Source: Gemmataceae bacterium (lineage in GTDB: Bacteria; Planctomycetota; Planctomycetia; Gemmatales; Gemmataceae). From it: a stretch of 11,487 nt of DNA. Below, piece by piece: positions 1-5,695 of the stretch. The first letter of the stretch is position 1, and the number at the start of each line of letters is the position of its first letter. Made by a program: the position numbers and the translations under genes. The notes below the pieces were generated by a model, which had not been told where the DNA came from, made no database searches, and saw only the letters and a list, made by a program, of their open reading frames with translations. The stretch spans positions 1 to 11,487 of the forward strand of contig CANLGS010000053.1 in the NCBI GenBank assembly GCA_947490035.1. The letters are read 5' to 3'.

Positions 1-39
1 GGTACCATGAACGGCGGCGAGGTCGTCGGCAACTACTAA
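1..39 (+). CDS. C-terminal tail of a DUF1559 (prepilin-type) protein, partial
   Basis: Frame 1 is open from the window edge to a TAA at 37-39 and reads GTMNGGEVVGNY. Planctomycete DUF1559 proteins commonly end in a short Gly-rich stretch of the form GGEVxGxY, so this is probably the last 12 residues of one. These proteins have an N-terminal prepilin-type methylation helix and are thought to be exported pseudopilin-like proteins; none of that region is visible here. The stop lies 14 bases before the ATG of a small lipoprotein gene, and DUF1559 genes are often followed by just such a gene, which supports the call. The assignment rests on 12 residues and context only. Confidence 0.6.
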   Translation, partial: GTMNGGEVVGNY

Positions 40-53
40 CCCGGAGGATCGTT

Positions 54-464
54 ATGCGTGGGTTGCGCTGTGCCGGGGTGTTCGTCGCGGTCGCCGCGCT
101 GGTCGCCGGGTGCGCCGGCGAGGCCGCGTGGGGCGACGTGTCGGGCACCGTCACTTACGACGGCACGCCGGTCGAGGACGGGGCCATCAGCTTCATCCCG
201 ATCGACGGCAAGGGGCAGGGCGGCGGCGGGACGATCAAGGACGGGAAGTACACGGCGACGAAGGTGTCGGTCGGGAACATGAAGGTCCAGCTCTCCGGCA
301 CCAAGGTGGTTGGCAAGAAGAAGGTGTACGACACCCCGGACAGCCCGGTGATGTCGCTCACGGCCGAAGTTCTCCCGCCCAAGTACAGCGACCGGGACAA
401 GACCGAACTGACGTTCGAGGTCGTGCCCGGTCCCAGCACGAAGAACTGGGAGCTGAAGAAGTGA
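54..464 (+). CDS. Small transthyretin-like lipoprotein (carboxypeptidase-regulatory-like fold)
   Basis: A 136-residue secreted protein. Residues 1-20 form a lipoprotein signal: Arg at 2 and 5, a hydrophobic core, then the lipobox LVAGC with the lipidated Cys at 20. Residues 27-60 (DVSGTVTYDGTPVEDGAISFIP) are the start of a small beta-sandwich of the CarboxypepD_reg/transthyretin-like type, with the usual 'G.V.Y.G.PV..G.I.F.P' pattern. A basic middle (KVVGKKKVYD) and a strand-rich C-terminus follow, including the family-typical LPPKYSD. The ATG is preceded by GGAGG 7 bases upstream. It follows the DUF1559 tail by 14 bases, so the two are probably co-transcribed. Such proteins are very numerous in planctomycetes. 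The role is unknown; an envelope-associated accessory of the DUF1559 protein is inference. Confidence 0.85.
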   Translation: MRGLRCAGVFVAVAALVAGCAGEAAWGDVSGTVTYDGTPVEDGAISFIPIDGKGQGGGGTIKDGKYTATKVSVGNMKVQLSGTKVVGKKKVYDTPDSPVMSLTAEVLPPKYSDRDKTELTFEVVPGPSTKNWELKK

Positions 465-506
465 CGCGCGGCGCGCGCGTGGCTCAAGCTGAAAGAGGTC
501 TGACCG

Positions 507-1607
507 ATGAAGGCTTGCCTGCGGTTCGCCGTACCCGCACTGCTCGCGCTCGCGCTGGCGGTGCCGTCACCGTTGGACGCGTGCGCGCCCGCGCCGCCTC
601 AGAACGTGGTCGTGGAGGTCGCCTCGGAGAGCGCGGTCATCGTCTGGGACGCGAAGGCCAAGACGCAGCACTTCATCCGGCGGGCGACGTTCACCGCGTC
701 CGCGCCGGGCAGCGTGCCGGTGGCGGACTTCGGGTTCCTCGTGCCGACGCCGTCGGTGCCGGTGCTCGAAGAGGCCGACGATAAGGCGTTCGACGAACTG
801 GCGAAGGTCACCGCGCCGCGGACCGTGACGCAGTCGCGCCCCAGTGACGGCGGCGGCGGGTGCATCGGCGGGTGTGGCATGATGGCGGAGAAGTCCGCGG
901 GCAAGGCCGAGGCGACGGTGGAGGTGCTCGCCGCGAAGCGCGTCGGCGGGTACGACGCGGTGGTGCTGAAGGCCAACGACGCGGACGCGCTCGCCGAGTG
1001 GCTGAACAAGCGCGGGTACGAGGTGCGCCCGGCGCTCGCGCGGTGGCTCAAGCCTTACGTGAACGAGAAGGGCTGGGTGGTGACCGCGTTCAAGATCGCG
1101 AACGACCCGGCGGCGACCGCCGGCGCGGGGATCGGGACGACGGCGGTGCGCATGAGTTTCGCCGCCGACGCGCCGTTCTTCCCGTACCGCGAGCCGGACG
1201 ACATGCGCGACGCGAAGACCCCGCGTCTGCTCCGCGTGTTCATGATCGCGGACCAGAAGATGAGCGGTTCGCTGGGCGCGGGCGAGGCGTGGGAGGGGAA
1301 GACCGTGTGGGTCGGGAAGCCGGGCGCGGAGGGGTGGAAGGGCGCCGTGCCGCACCTGAAGATTCCGGGCTTCGCGCCGGGCGAGGACGAGTGGCTGACG
1401 GAGTTCGAGGACCACTCGTCGCCGCGCAAGGGCGACACCGACCTGCGCTTCGTTTCCGCCGCGGACCAGACGCCAGTGCGGCGCCCCGACCGCATCGTCT
1501 ACACGGCCCGCGCCGACGGCGGCGCGGCGCCCGCGTTCGCGCTGCTCGCGGGCGTGGCCTTGTGCCTGTACCTGACGCGCTTCCTGACCGCGCTGGCGCG
1601 AAAGTAG
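507..1607 (+). CDS. DUF2330 family protein, secreted and C-terminally anchored
   Basis: A 366-residue protein that I recognise as DUF2330. Residues 1-25 are a Sec signal peptide, probably cut after LDA, leaving CAPAPP at the mature N-terminus. The core includes ESAVIVWDAKAKTQHFIRRA (41-60) and the FGFLVPTPSVP region (75-85), followed by LAEWLNKRGYEV (162-173) and FFPYREPDD (224-232), which fit the family. Residues 341-361 (from APAFALLAGVALCLYL) are one membrane helix followed by a short basic tail, so most of the protein should face the periplasm. A Gly-rich loop at 114-124 carries two cysteines, C119 and C123. The ATG has AGAGG 9 bases upstream and lies 42 bases after the lipoprotein gene. 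Its TAG stop falls inside the end of the repeat element that follows. The family has no established function. Confidence 0.85.
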   Translation: MKACLRFAVPALLALALAVPSPLDACAPAPPQNVVVEVASESAVIVWDAKAKTQHFIRRATFTASAPGSVPVADFGFLVPTPSVPVLEEADDKAFDELAKVTAPRTVTQSRPSDGGGGCIGGCGMMAEKSAGKAEATVEVLAAKRVGGYDAVVLKANDADALAEWLNKRGYEVRPALARWLKPYVNEKGWVVTAFKIANDPAATAGAGIGTTAVRMSFAADAPFFPYREPDDMRDAKTPRLLRVFMIADQKMSGSLGAGEAWEGKTVWVGKPGAEGWKGAVPHLKIPGFAPGEDEWLTEFEDHSSPRKGDTDLRFVSAADQTPVRRPDRIVYTARADGGAAPAFALLAGVALCLYLTRFLTALARK

Positions 1608-1627
1608 CCCGCCGCTCCGCGGAGGTT

Positions 1628-1710
1628 CTTCTCTTGTGGCACAGACATTCCTGTCTGTGCGATTGGCCCCTCGAAGCACACAGACAGGAATGTCTGTGCC
1701 ACAAGAGAAG
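1628..1710. repeat. Perfect 32-bp inverted repeat (large hairpin)
   Basis: Positions 1628-1659 and 1679-1710 are exact reverse complements, separated by a 19-base loop. Each arm also contains a smaller palindrome, CACAGACA-TTCC-TGTCTGTG, at its inner end. A transcript from either side would form a very stable stem. It lies 20 bases past the DUF2330 stop, so transcription termination or mRNA 3'-end protection is a plausible role (inference). Confidence 0.9.
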
Positions 1711-1788
1711 CAGGCACGTCTGTGCCACAAGAGAAGCAGGCATGTCTGTGCCACAAGAGAAGCAGGCACGTCTGTGCCACAAGAGAAG
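1685..1788. repeat. Four tandem 26-bp repeats
   Basis: Four back-to-back 26-bp units start at 1685, 1711, 1737 and 1763; units 2 and 4 are identical, while units 1 and 3 differ at one to three positions. A fifth copy identical to units 2 and 4 is at 1834-1859, after a 45-bp spacer. The unit ends in CCACAAGAGAAG, which is also the outer end of the 32-bp inverted repeat arm, so the array probably grew from that arm by slippage or unequal exchange. Units 2 and 4 contain the small palindrome GGCAC-GTCT-GTGCC. Confidence 0.9.
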
Positions 1789-1885
1789 AACCGCGTCGTC
1801 GGCGCGGAACTTGACGCCGCTCTCGTCCAGAAGCAGGCACGTCTGTGCCACAAGAGAAGAACCGCCACGGAGTGGCGGGCTACTC

Positions 1886-2737
1886 TCAATACAGCATGTT
1901 CTGCAAACGCTTGCGGTAGTCGTCGGCTTGCGGGCTGCGCGGGCCGATCACGTCGAACACCTTCAGCATCAGTTCGCGAACCGCGGTGCGCCCGAGTTGC
2001 CGGTCGTCGTCCGCGGCGGCCAGCAACGCGTCCATCGCCGCGGTGTAATCTCCGCGCGCGGCCAGGATTCGCGCGAGCGCGAGGTTCCCGTCCGCGGTGG
2101 TCGCGGGTTGCGCGGCGGCGAGGTCGGCGTCGGCGTGCGGCACGTCGCGCAGTTGAAGGACCGCGTTGAGGCGCTGCGCTTCGGGTGCGAAGTCGCCGAA
2201 ATCGACGCCGGTGAGCAGCGCGCGGGCTTCGGCCTCGCGCTCCGGTTGCGCGAGTACCACGCGCGCCAGCCCGACGCGGGCGGCCGGGTCGTTCGGTTCG
2301 GCGGCGAGCATCGCGCGGTACGCGGTGCCGGCCGCGGCCGCGTCGCCGGCTTCGAGCTTCTCGGCCGCTTCGAGCGGGGTCGGCTCGCGCGGCCCGGCGC
2401 CGCCGAGCGAGTCGATGAACTTGCGCAGGTCGTTCTCGGGCATCACGCCGGTGAAGCTGTTCACCATCTGCCCGTCGCGGACGGCGAACACGGCCGGGAT
2501 GCCCTCGACGTGGAACGACTGCGCGAGGTCCGGTTGCTCGTCGGTGTTGACCTTCACGAGCAGGAACCCGCCGTCCTTCTCGGCGGCGAGGCTTTCGAGC
2601 AGCGGGGCGAGCGCGCGGCACGGCCCGCACCACGGCGCCCAGAAGTCGATCACGACGGGGCGCTCGCGCGACCCGTCCACGACGACCTGCTGGAAGTTGT
2701 CCATCGTCCCTTCGACGACCCACGACGACGCGGCCAC
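1886..2737 (-). CDS. cnoX: CnoX/YbbN-like thioredoxin with TPR C-terminal domain
   Basis: A 283-residue cytoplasmic protein. Residues 5-110 are a thioredoxin fold: the active site FWAPWCGPC has its cysteines at 37 and 40, and the cis-Pro loop is VEGIPAVF with Pro81. From about residue 118 to the end it is helical and Ala-rich with TPR-like repeats (EAAEKLEAGDAAAAG, LARILAARGDYTAAM), the architecture of CnoX/YbbN. That family's length is about 280-300, so this is full-length. CnoX is known as a chaperedoxin that holds unfolding proteins under oxidative stress and passes them to GroEL or DnaK. E. coli CnoX lacks the CxxC pair, whereas this one keeps it and may also be an active thiol oxidoreductase. 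The start is a GTG chosen for a perfect ribosome binding site just upstream; an in-frame ATG 33 bases inside lacks one. It is convergent with the DUF2330 gene. Confidence 0.88.
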   Translation of the reverse strand: MAASSWVVEGTMDNFQQVVVDGSRERPVVIDFWAPWCGPCRALAPLLESLAAEKDGGFLLVKVNTDEQPDLAQSFHVEGIPAVFAVRDGQMVNSFTGVMPENDLRKFIDSLGGAGPREPTPLEAAEKLEAGDAAAAGTAYRAMLAAEPNDPAARVGLARVVLAQPEREAEARALLTGVDFGDFAPEAQRLNAVLQLRDVPHADADLAAAQPATTADGNLALARILAARGDYTAAMDALLAAADDDRQLGRTAVRELMLKVFDVIGPRSPQADDYRKRLQNMLY

Positions 2738-2740
2738 GGT

Positions 2741-2750
2741 TCACCTCCTT
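2741..2750 (-). promoter_or_regulatory. Strong ribosome binding site that fixes the GTG start of the CnoX-like gene
   Basis: On the - strand this reads AAGGAGGTGA, fully complementary to the usual 3' end of 16S rRNA. The GGAGG core ends 6 bases before the GTG at 2737-2735. This favours the GTG over the internal ATG at 2704 and implies good translation. Confidence 0.85.
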
Positions 2751-2804
2751 CAAGGTGTCCTCAACCTACCGGGCGGCGCGCCGGTTTCCACGCGCGGGCT
2801 GATC

Positions 2805-2833
2805 TTGTCAGCGCGCGGACCGGCCGCTATATT
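2805..2833 (+). promoter_or_regulatory. Sigma70-type promoter for tRNA-Gln
   Basis: TTGTCA (2805-2810) and TATATT (2828-2833) are separated by exactly 17 bases and each match the consensus hexamers at five of six positions. The expected start near 2840 leaves about a 30-base leader before the tRNA at 2870. The AT-rich -10 box stands out in GC-rich surroundings. Confidence 0.75.
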
Positions 2834-2869
2834 CGGATTATCGTGCTGAACCTGCGAGTCGAAACGAAT

Positions 2870-2940
2870 TGGGGATTGGTGTAACGGTAGCACGAGTGAC
2901 TCTGACTCACTTAGTCTAGGTTCAAATCCTAGATCCCCAA
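2870..2940 (+). tRNA. tRNA-Gln (anticodon CTG)
   Basis: The 71-base sequence folds as a complete cloverleaf. The acceptor TGGGGAT pairs with ATCCCCA, the D stem is GTG/CAC, the anticodon stem is AGTGA/TCACT with loop CTCTGAC, the variable loop is TAGT, the T stem is CTAGG/CCTAG with loop TTCAAAT, and the discriminator base is A. Anticodon CTG (2902-2904) reads CAG, and the weak first acceptor pair starting with T is typical of bacterial tRNA-Gln. CCA is not encoded (CTA follows), so it would be added after transcription. It has its own promoter and a hairpin run downstream. Confidence 0.95.
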
Positions 2941-2946
2941 CTACAA

Positions 2947-2972
2947 GAAAACCAAGGGCAACCGCGGTTTTC
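2947..2972 (+). terminator. Candidate terminator after tRNA-Gln
   Basis: GAAAACC (2947-2953) pairs with GGTTTTC (2966-2972) across a 12-base loop, and the 3' arm itself supplies a short T run. It begins 6 bases after the tRNA. It is weak as an intrinsic terminator, but a stronger hairpin starts 3 bases later. Confidence 0.45.
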
Positions 2973-2975
2973 ACA

Positions 2976-3116
2976 CCACAACTTCGCCCCCGGCGGGCAG
3001 AGTTGTGGGCATACTTCCGGTTACGAAACCGGATGGAAAGACGAACTCCCGGCCGCGACCAACGGCCGGGGGTTCTCGAAGAGCATCCTTTCGGCCACTC
3101 CTGTACCACACGGGAG
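2976..3116 (+). other. Run of four further hairpins downstream of tRNA-Gln
   Basis: Four inverted repeats follow each other. (1) 2976-2983 with 3001-3008, an 8-bp stem CCACAACT with an inner GCCC/GGGC pair. (2) 3016-3022 with 3027-3033, TCCGGTT-ACGA-AACCGGA. (3) 3043-3054 with 3064-3075, 12 positions with one T/G. (4) 3098-3104 with 3110-3116, 7 positions with one T/G. No convincing reading frame covers them on either strand. They could be a terminator cluster or part of a structured RNA co-transcribed with the tRNA. No known RNA family is recognised. Confidence 0.5.
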
Positions 3117-3288
3117 GTTGCTCGCAATTCATCAGCCGAAGTTGCACGTTCGCGTTTAGGTCGCTTCCAACTCAACCAGCAGGCACAGGCCGGCGCAGGT
3201 AAGCGACGACCGATCCGTACACCGGCCCCGCGACCCCTTCGGGCGTGGCGTGACTGACCACGCAGTCCCGCCCCAACTTGCTCGACCA
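3117..3288. other. Intergenic stretch with no recognised feature
   Basis: Open frames here are short, mostly shared with the antisense of the tRNA, and show no protein-family pattern. No repeat copy, tRNA or clear promoter was found. Together with the flanking hairpins and direct repeats, this makes nearly 500 bases (2941-3435) without a supported gene. Confidence 0.5.
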
Positions 3289-3396
3289 CCGACCGTCGGC
3301 CGACTACCGCGCGACGTGTGTCGCCGTCTTCGCCTTCGCCATGTTTGAAGCCCTCAGAGAGCCGACCGTCGGCCGACTACCGCGCGACGTGTGTCG
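3289..3396. repeat. Two identical 35-bp direct repeats, 73 bp apart
   Basis: Positions 3289-3323 and 3362-3396 are identical over 35 bases, with a 38-base unrelated spacer. The unit opens with CCGACCGTCGG, an inverted repeat around one base, which overlaps the perfect palindrome GTCGGCCGAC. Read on the - strand, both copies carry the same in-frame THVAR-stop, so a duplicated 3' gene end is one possible origin. The second copy ends 39 bases past the stop of the 104-residue gene that runs towards it, so a terminator or 3' repeat is another. Confidence 0.8.
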
Positions 3397-3435
3397 GCAC
3401 GTCCGGCCAGGAGAATCGGAGGGAGCATGGGCGGT

Positions 3436-3750
3436 CTACACCAGTCCGCGGGCACGGCCCCAGGCAAGCCAATGACCAGCCGCGACCGCGGGATGGCACC
3501 GGTCCGCGGACGGCACCGGATCGGCTCCGGTCAACTCGCGAAGGGCTGCGAACCACGGGTCCGGTGCGTCCGCAAGGGCAGCGAGGATCAGCGGCACGGC
3601 GTCCGGTCCGAGGTCGATGATCGCACGGTACGCGGGGTGTGCGGCCGCAGCCGCCGGGGACGCCGTGAATCGCGTGGCCGCGTGCCACTCCGCGACGAGT
3701 GTCCTGAACGTGTGGTCGAGTGCCGACGCAGTGACGGTTTGCGTACTCAT
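3436..3750 (-). CDS. Conserved small hypothetical protein (104 residues)
   Basis: I recognise the pattern but know no named function. The protein reads FRTLVAEWHAATRFTAS at 15-31, HPAYRAIIDLGPDAVPLIL at 38-56, PDPWFAALRELTGADPVP at 63-80 and GHWLAWGRARG at 92-102. Similar short proteins, with 'HPAY..II..G..A.P.IL.EL...PD.WF.AL..ITG..PVP', are scattered through planctomycetes and cyanobacteria, often in multiple copies. It appears soluble and mainly helical, without a signal peptide. I chose the ATG at 3750 because the family-like sequence begins just after it; the same frame stays open to a GTG at 3897, but that extra 49-residue stretch is Arg-rich and looks non-coding. No clear ribosome binding site precedes either start. 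The 92-residue gene lies 143 bases upstream on the same strand. Confidence 0.65.
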   Translation of the reverse strand: MSTQTVTASALDHTFRTLVAEWHAATRFTASPAAAAAHPAYRAIIDLGPDAVPLILAALADAPDPWFAALRELTGADPVPSADRCHPAVAAGHWLAWGRARGLV

Positions 3751-3893
3751 GCGTGGATTCTCGCGGACCCGAGTTTGATGTCTACCCCGCCTGCGTCGCC
3801 TCGGAACTTCCGCTTCGCCGAACGACCCACTACACCGACCGGACCGCAGCGGCATGGGGAACTCGCGACGGAGGAAAAACTCGACACCAAACT

Positions 3894-4172
3894 TCACTGG
3901 GGGTCGTAATCCTCAAGCACACGGATTGCATTTTCCTGGGCCGGGCTTGCGTCAAAATCATTCGGCTCTAAAGGACAACCGCGGCCCGATCTGAATACGA
4001 GTGGCAGCTTGGGGTCACCGGCATTTACAAAATAGAGCGAGGTGCGTCGCTCCAACTCAAGCATGTCTATGAGACATGACCCGGATGCCGGAACGCCCTC
4101 ACACCTGTCCGATTGCCAGTCTCGAAGCGGCCGGCCACAGCAGCGGCAAAAATTGCGAACGATGAGTGCCAC
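3894..4172 (-). CDS. Small cysteine-rich hypothetical protein (92 residues), start uncertain
   Basis: This gene is not recognised. The N-terminal third carries Cys at 9, 11, 12, 24 and 33 (FCRCCGRPL and further spaced cysteines), which could bind a metal. The rest is acidic and ends with NDFDASPAQENAIRVLEDYD, which looks like a real protein rather than a shadow frame. Codon use is less GC-biased at third positions than in neighbouring genes (several TTT, AAT, TGT, GTT and CTT codons), suggesting weak expression or a foreign origin. The only start found is a GTG at 4172, without a good ribosome binding site, so the true start could differ or the 5' end could be lost. It lies upstream of the 104-residue gene on the same strand, and the two may form a small module. 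Confidence 0.5.
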   Translation of the reverse strand: MALIVRNFCRCCGRPLRDWQSDRCEGVPASGSCLIDMLELERRTSLYFVNAGDPKLPLVFRSGRGCPLEPNDFDASPAQENAIRVLEDYDPQ

Positions 4173-4360
4173 CGATCACGCTCCGCTGCTTGTCAACGAG
4201 TTTCTCGTTACACCGTACAGCAAACCACCTCAACCACTTCACGCGATCCTAACCCCGCCCTTCCTGCGCGTCAACTTTCGCGGAGGAGCGGCTTCGCCCC
4301 TCCTCGCGCATACCGTTCTGCGCGAACCCCATCGTCTTCGCGCTGCGGAGTCGCGTCGCC
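4173..4360. other. Intergenic stretch with one hairpin at 4279-4308
   Basis: No credible gene is seen. CGCG at 4279-4282 plus 4283-4291 pairs with 4297-4308 around the loop CTTCG, giving about 12 pairs with one bulged G and one C/C mismatch. It may act as a terminator or as the 5' boundary of the small-gene pair. No T run follows on either strand. Confidence 0.4.
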
Positions 4361-4386
4361 GTTCTCAGCGGCGGCGCGCCGAGAAC
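4361..4386 (-). terminator. Hairpin just past the oxidoreductase stop
   Basis: GTTCTC (4361-4366) pairs with GAGAAC (4381-4386), and inside it GGCG (4370-4373) pairs with CGCC (4377-4380), with a 3-base bulge. It begins 3 bases after the stop of the oxidoreductase gene. There is no T run, so it may stall polymerase or protect the mRNA end rather than act as a classical intrinsic terminator. Confidence 0.4.
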
Positions 4387-4389
4387 TGA

Positions 4390-5541
4390 TTACCCCTTTG
4401 CCACGGGCACCCACTTTTCGCTCTTCGCCGAGTCGAGGATGGCGTCCAGCACGCACTGCGTTTCCAGCGCGTCCTTGAACGTCGGAGCGGCCGGCTTGCC
4501 GGTCTCAAGACCCTGGATGAAGTCCGCGACCTGGTGCGTGAAGCTCGCGTCGTAGCCGATCGAAAGGCCCGGCACCCACCAGTTCGCCATGTACGGGTGG
4601 TCCGGGCTGTTGTCCGTCACGTGGATGCTCTTCCAGCCGCGAATCTTGCTGTCGTCCTTGTAGTCGAACACTTGAAGCCGTTGGAGGTCGTGTAAGTCCC
4701 AGGCGAGGCTCATGTCCGCGCCGTTGATCTCGAACGTGTACGCGGCCTTGTGACCGCGCGCGTAGCGGGTACTCTCGAAGTTCGCGAGCGAACCGTTCTC
4801 GTAGCGGCCCATGAACGTGCAGGCGTCGTCGATGCCGACCTTCTCCACCTTGCCCGTCAGGTTGTGCATGCGCTCCTTCACGAAGGTTTCCGTCATCGCG
4901 CACACGCTGTCTAAACGCCCGTTGAGCCAAATCGAAGTGTCGATGCAGTGTGCGAGGAGGTCGCCGCTGACGCCGCTGCCGGCGGCGGCCACGTCGAGCC
5001 GCCACAGCCCCTGCCCGCCCTGCGGCAGGTCGGACTTGATCGTCCAGTCCTGAAGGAACTTGGCGCGGTAGTGGTAGACCTTGCCGAGCCGCCCTTCCTC
5101 GATGAGCTTCTTGGCGAGCGTGACCGCCGGTATGCGGCGGTAGTTGTACCACACCATGTTGGCGACACCGGCCTTCTCGACCGCCGCGACCATCTCGCGC
5201 CCTTCAGGGACGTTCATCGCGAGCGGCTTCTCGCACAGGATCGCCTTCCCGTTCGCGGCGGCGGCGAGCGCGATCTCCTTGTGCATGTTGTTGGGCGTGC
5301 AGATGTCGATCACGTCGATGTCGGCGCGCGCGACGAGCTTCTTCCAGTCGGTCTCGGTGGACTCGTAGCCCCACTGCGCGGCGAACTTCTTGACTTCGGC
5401 CTCGTTCCGCGCGCACGCGGCCTTCAGCACGACTTCGTGTTGAGAGGGGAAGAACTGACCGACTTGCTTGTACGCGTTCGAGTGGGCGCGGCCCATGAAC
5501 CCGTACCCGATCATGCCGACGCGCAGTTGCTTTTTCGCCAT
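4390..5541 (-). CDS. Gfo/Idh/MocA family NAD(P)-dependent oxidoreductase
   Basis: A 383-residue cytoplasmic dehydrogenase. The N-terminal Rossmann domain has the nucleotide-binding loop [14 protein letters not shown] (11-24), then [12 protein letters not shown] (76-87) and the family hallmark CEKPLAMN with Lys105. The C-terminal alpha/beta domain carries GDLLAHCID (193-201), where H198 and D194 or D201 match the usual catalytic Asp/His positions. The family oxidises or reduces sugars and inositols using NAD(P); the substrate here cannot be read, though length and motifs resemble the myo-inositol 2-dehydrogenase-like branch common in planctomycetes. The ATG at 5541 is chosen for GAGG 8 bases upstream and because it starts 7 residues before the Rossmann strand. 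An in-frame ATG at 5670 would only add repeat-derived sequence. A palindromic repeat begins 31 bases upstream, so the promoter must lie within or beyond it. Confidence 0.9.
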   Translation of the reverse strand: MAKKQLRVGMIGYGFMGRAHSNAYKQVGQFFPSQHEVVLKAACARNEAEVKKFAAQWGYESTETDWKKLVARADIDVIDICTPNNMHKEIALAAAANGKAILCEKPLAMNVPEGREMVAAVEKAGVANMVWYNYRRIPAVTLAKKLIEEGRLGKVYHYRAKFLQDWTIKSDLPQGGQGLWRLDVAAAGSGVSGDLLAHCIDTSIWLNGRLDSVCAMTETFVKERMHNLTGKVEKVGIDDACTFMGRYENGSLANFESTRYARGHKAAYTFEINGADMSLAWDLHDLQRLQVFDYKDDSKIRGWKSIHVTDNSPDHPYMANWWVPGLSIGYDASFTHQVADFIQGLETGKPAAPTFKDALETQCVLDAILDSAKSEKWVPVAKG

Positions 5542-5572
5542 TGGAACCTCGGAGAGAAGAGGAAGAGAAGAC

Positions 5573-5682
5573 GCCGCAGATGACGCAGACGGACGCAGAT
5601 CAAGACCGAAGAGGAAGAGTGTTCTGAAGAACTCAGTCCCCTGGCTTACATCTGCGTCCGTCTGCGTCATCTGCGGCTCTTC
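5573..5682. repeat. Palindromic repeat copy A
   Basis: A 28-bp arm at 5573-5600 is perfectly inverted at 5650-5677, with about 49 bases between. The interior resembles that of copies C and D (CAAGACCGAAGAGGAAGAG near the left arm, a TGGCTT near the right). The right arm also pairs with the next arm at 5696-5728 over 33 bp with a 13-base loop, so three consecutive arms can form alternative hairpins. It sits in the 5' leader region of the oxidoreductase gene. Confidence 0.9.
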
Positions 5683-5695
5683 GTTTTCGCCAACA

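Larger units (their letters stand above)
1603..1884. repeat. Composite palindromic repeat element with 40-bp inverted ends
   Basis: This 282-bp block fills the gap between two convergent genes. Its ends, 1603-1642 and 1845-1884, are inverted copies of each other with 37 of 40 positions identical. Both outer ends read AGTAGCCCGCC inward, and each contains a small hairpin (1609-1614 with 1620-1625; 1862-1867 with 1873-1878). One stem pair differs as G-C versus A-T between the two ends, a compensatory difference. Inside are a 32-bp perfect inverted repeat, four tandem 26-bp units, a 45-bp unrelated spacer (1789-1833) and one more 26-bp unit. No credible gene is present: open frames on both strands only translate the repeat. 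It could act as a bidirectional terminator. Confidence 0.85.

Noticed and set aside
1499..1851. Proteins translated from the 26- and 32-bp repeats (for example MAQTFLSV... or ACFSCGTD... repeats)
   Set aside because: Every frame through the array is open because the unit lacks stops. The peptides are pure repeat translations, on both strands at once.
1685..1859. Iterons of a replication origin
   Set aside because: Tandem 26-bp units sit between convergent genes with no AT-rich region, DnaA boxes or replication gene, and they are clearly derived from the neighbouring inverted repeat.
567..2753. Very long - strand open frame across DUF2330, the repeats and the CnoX-like gene
   Set aside because: It is a GC-driven shadow frame. 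Its middle is repeat translation and its ends are out-of-frame versions of real genes.
2933..3280. attL/attR of an integrated element at tRNA-Gln
   Set aside because: The only echo of the tRNA 3' end downstream is an 8-base match (CCCCAACT near 3271), which is expected by chance, and no integrase is present.
2750..3289. A 179-residue - strand protein overlapping the tRNA
   Set aside because: Its most striking part (DLGFEPRLSESESLVLPLHQ) is the antisense translation of tRNA-Gln, a known source of false annotations. The rest is low-complexity and Arg-rich.
3289..3396. A minimal CRISPR array (35-bp repeats, 38-bp spacer)
   Set aside because: There are only two repeats and one spacer, no leader or cas gene is visible, and the repeat is dominated by overlapping palindromes. 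A duplicated gene end or regulatory repeat explains it as well.
3751..3897. GTG start at 3897 for the 104-residue protein, overlapping the stop of the 92-residue gene
   Set aside because: The GTGA overlap is tempting as translational coupling, but the added 49 residues are Arg-rich with no protein character, and family-like sequence begins at the ATG at 3750.
5542..5670. A 43-residue N-terminal extension of the oxidoreductase from the ATG at 5670
   Set aside because: It is translated from palindrome A. The Rossmann domain starts right after the ATG at 5541, which has its own GAGG.
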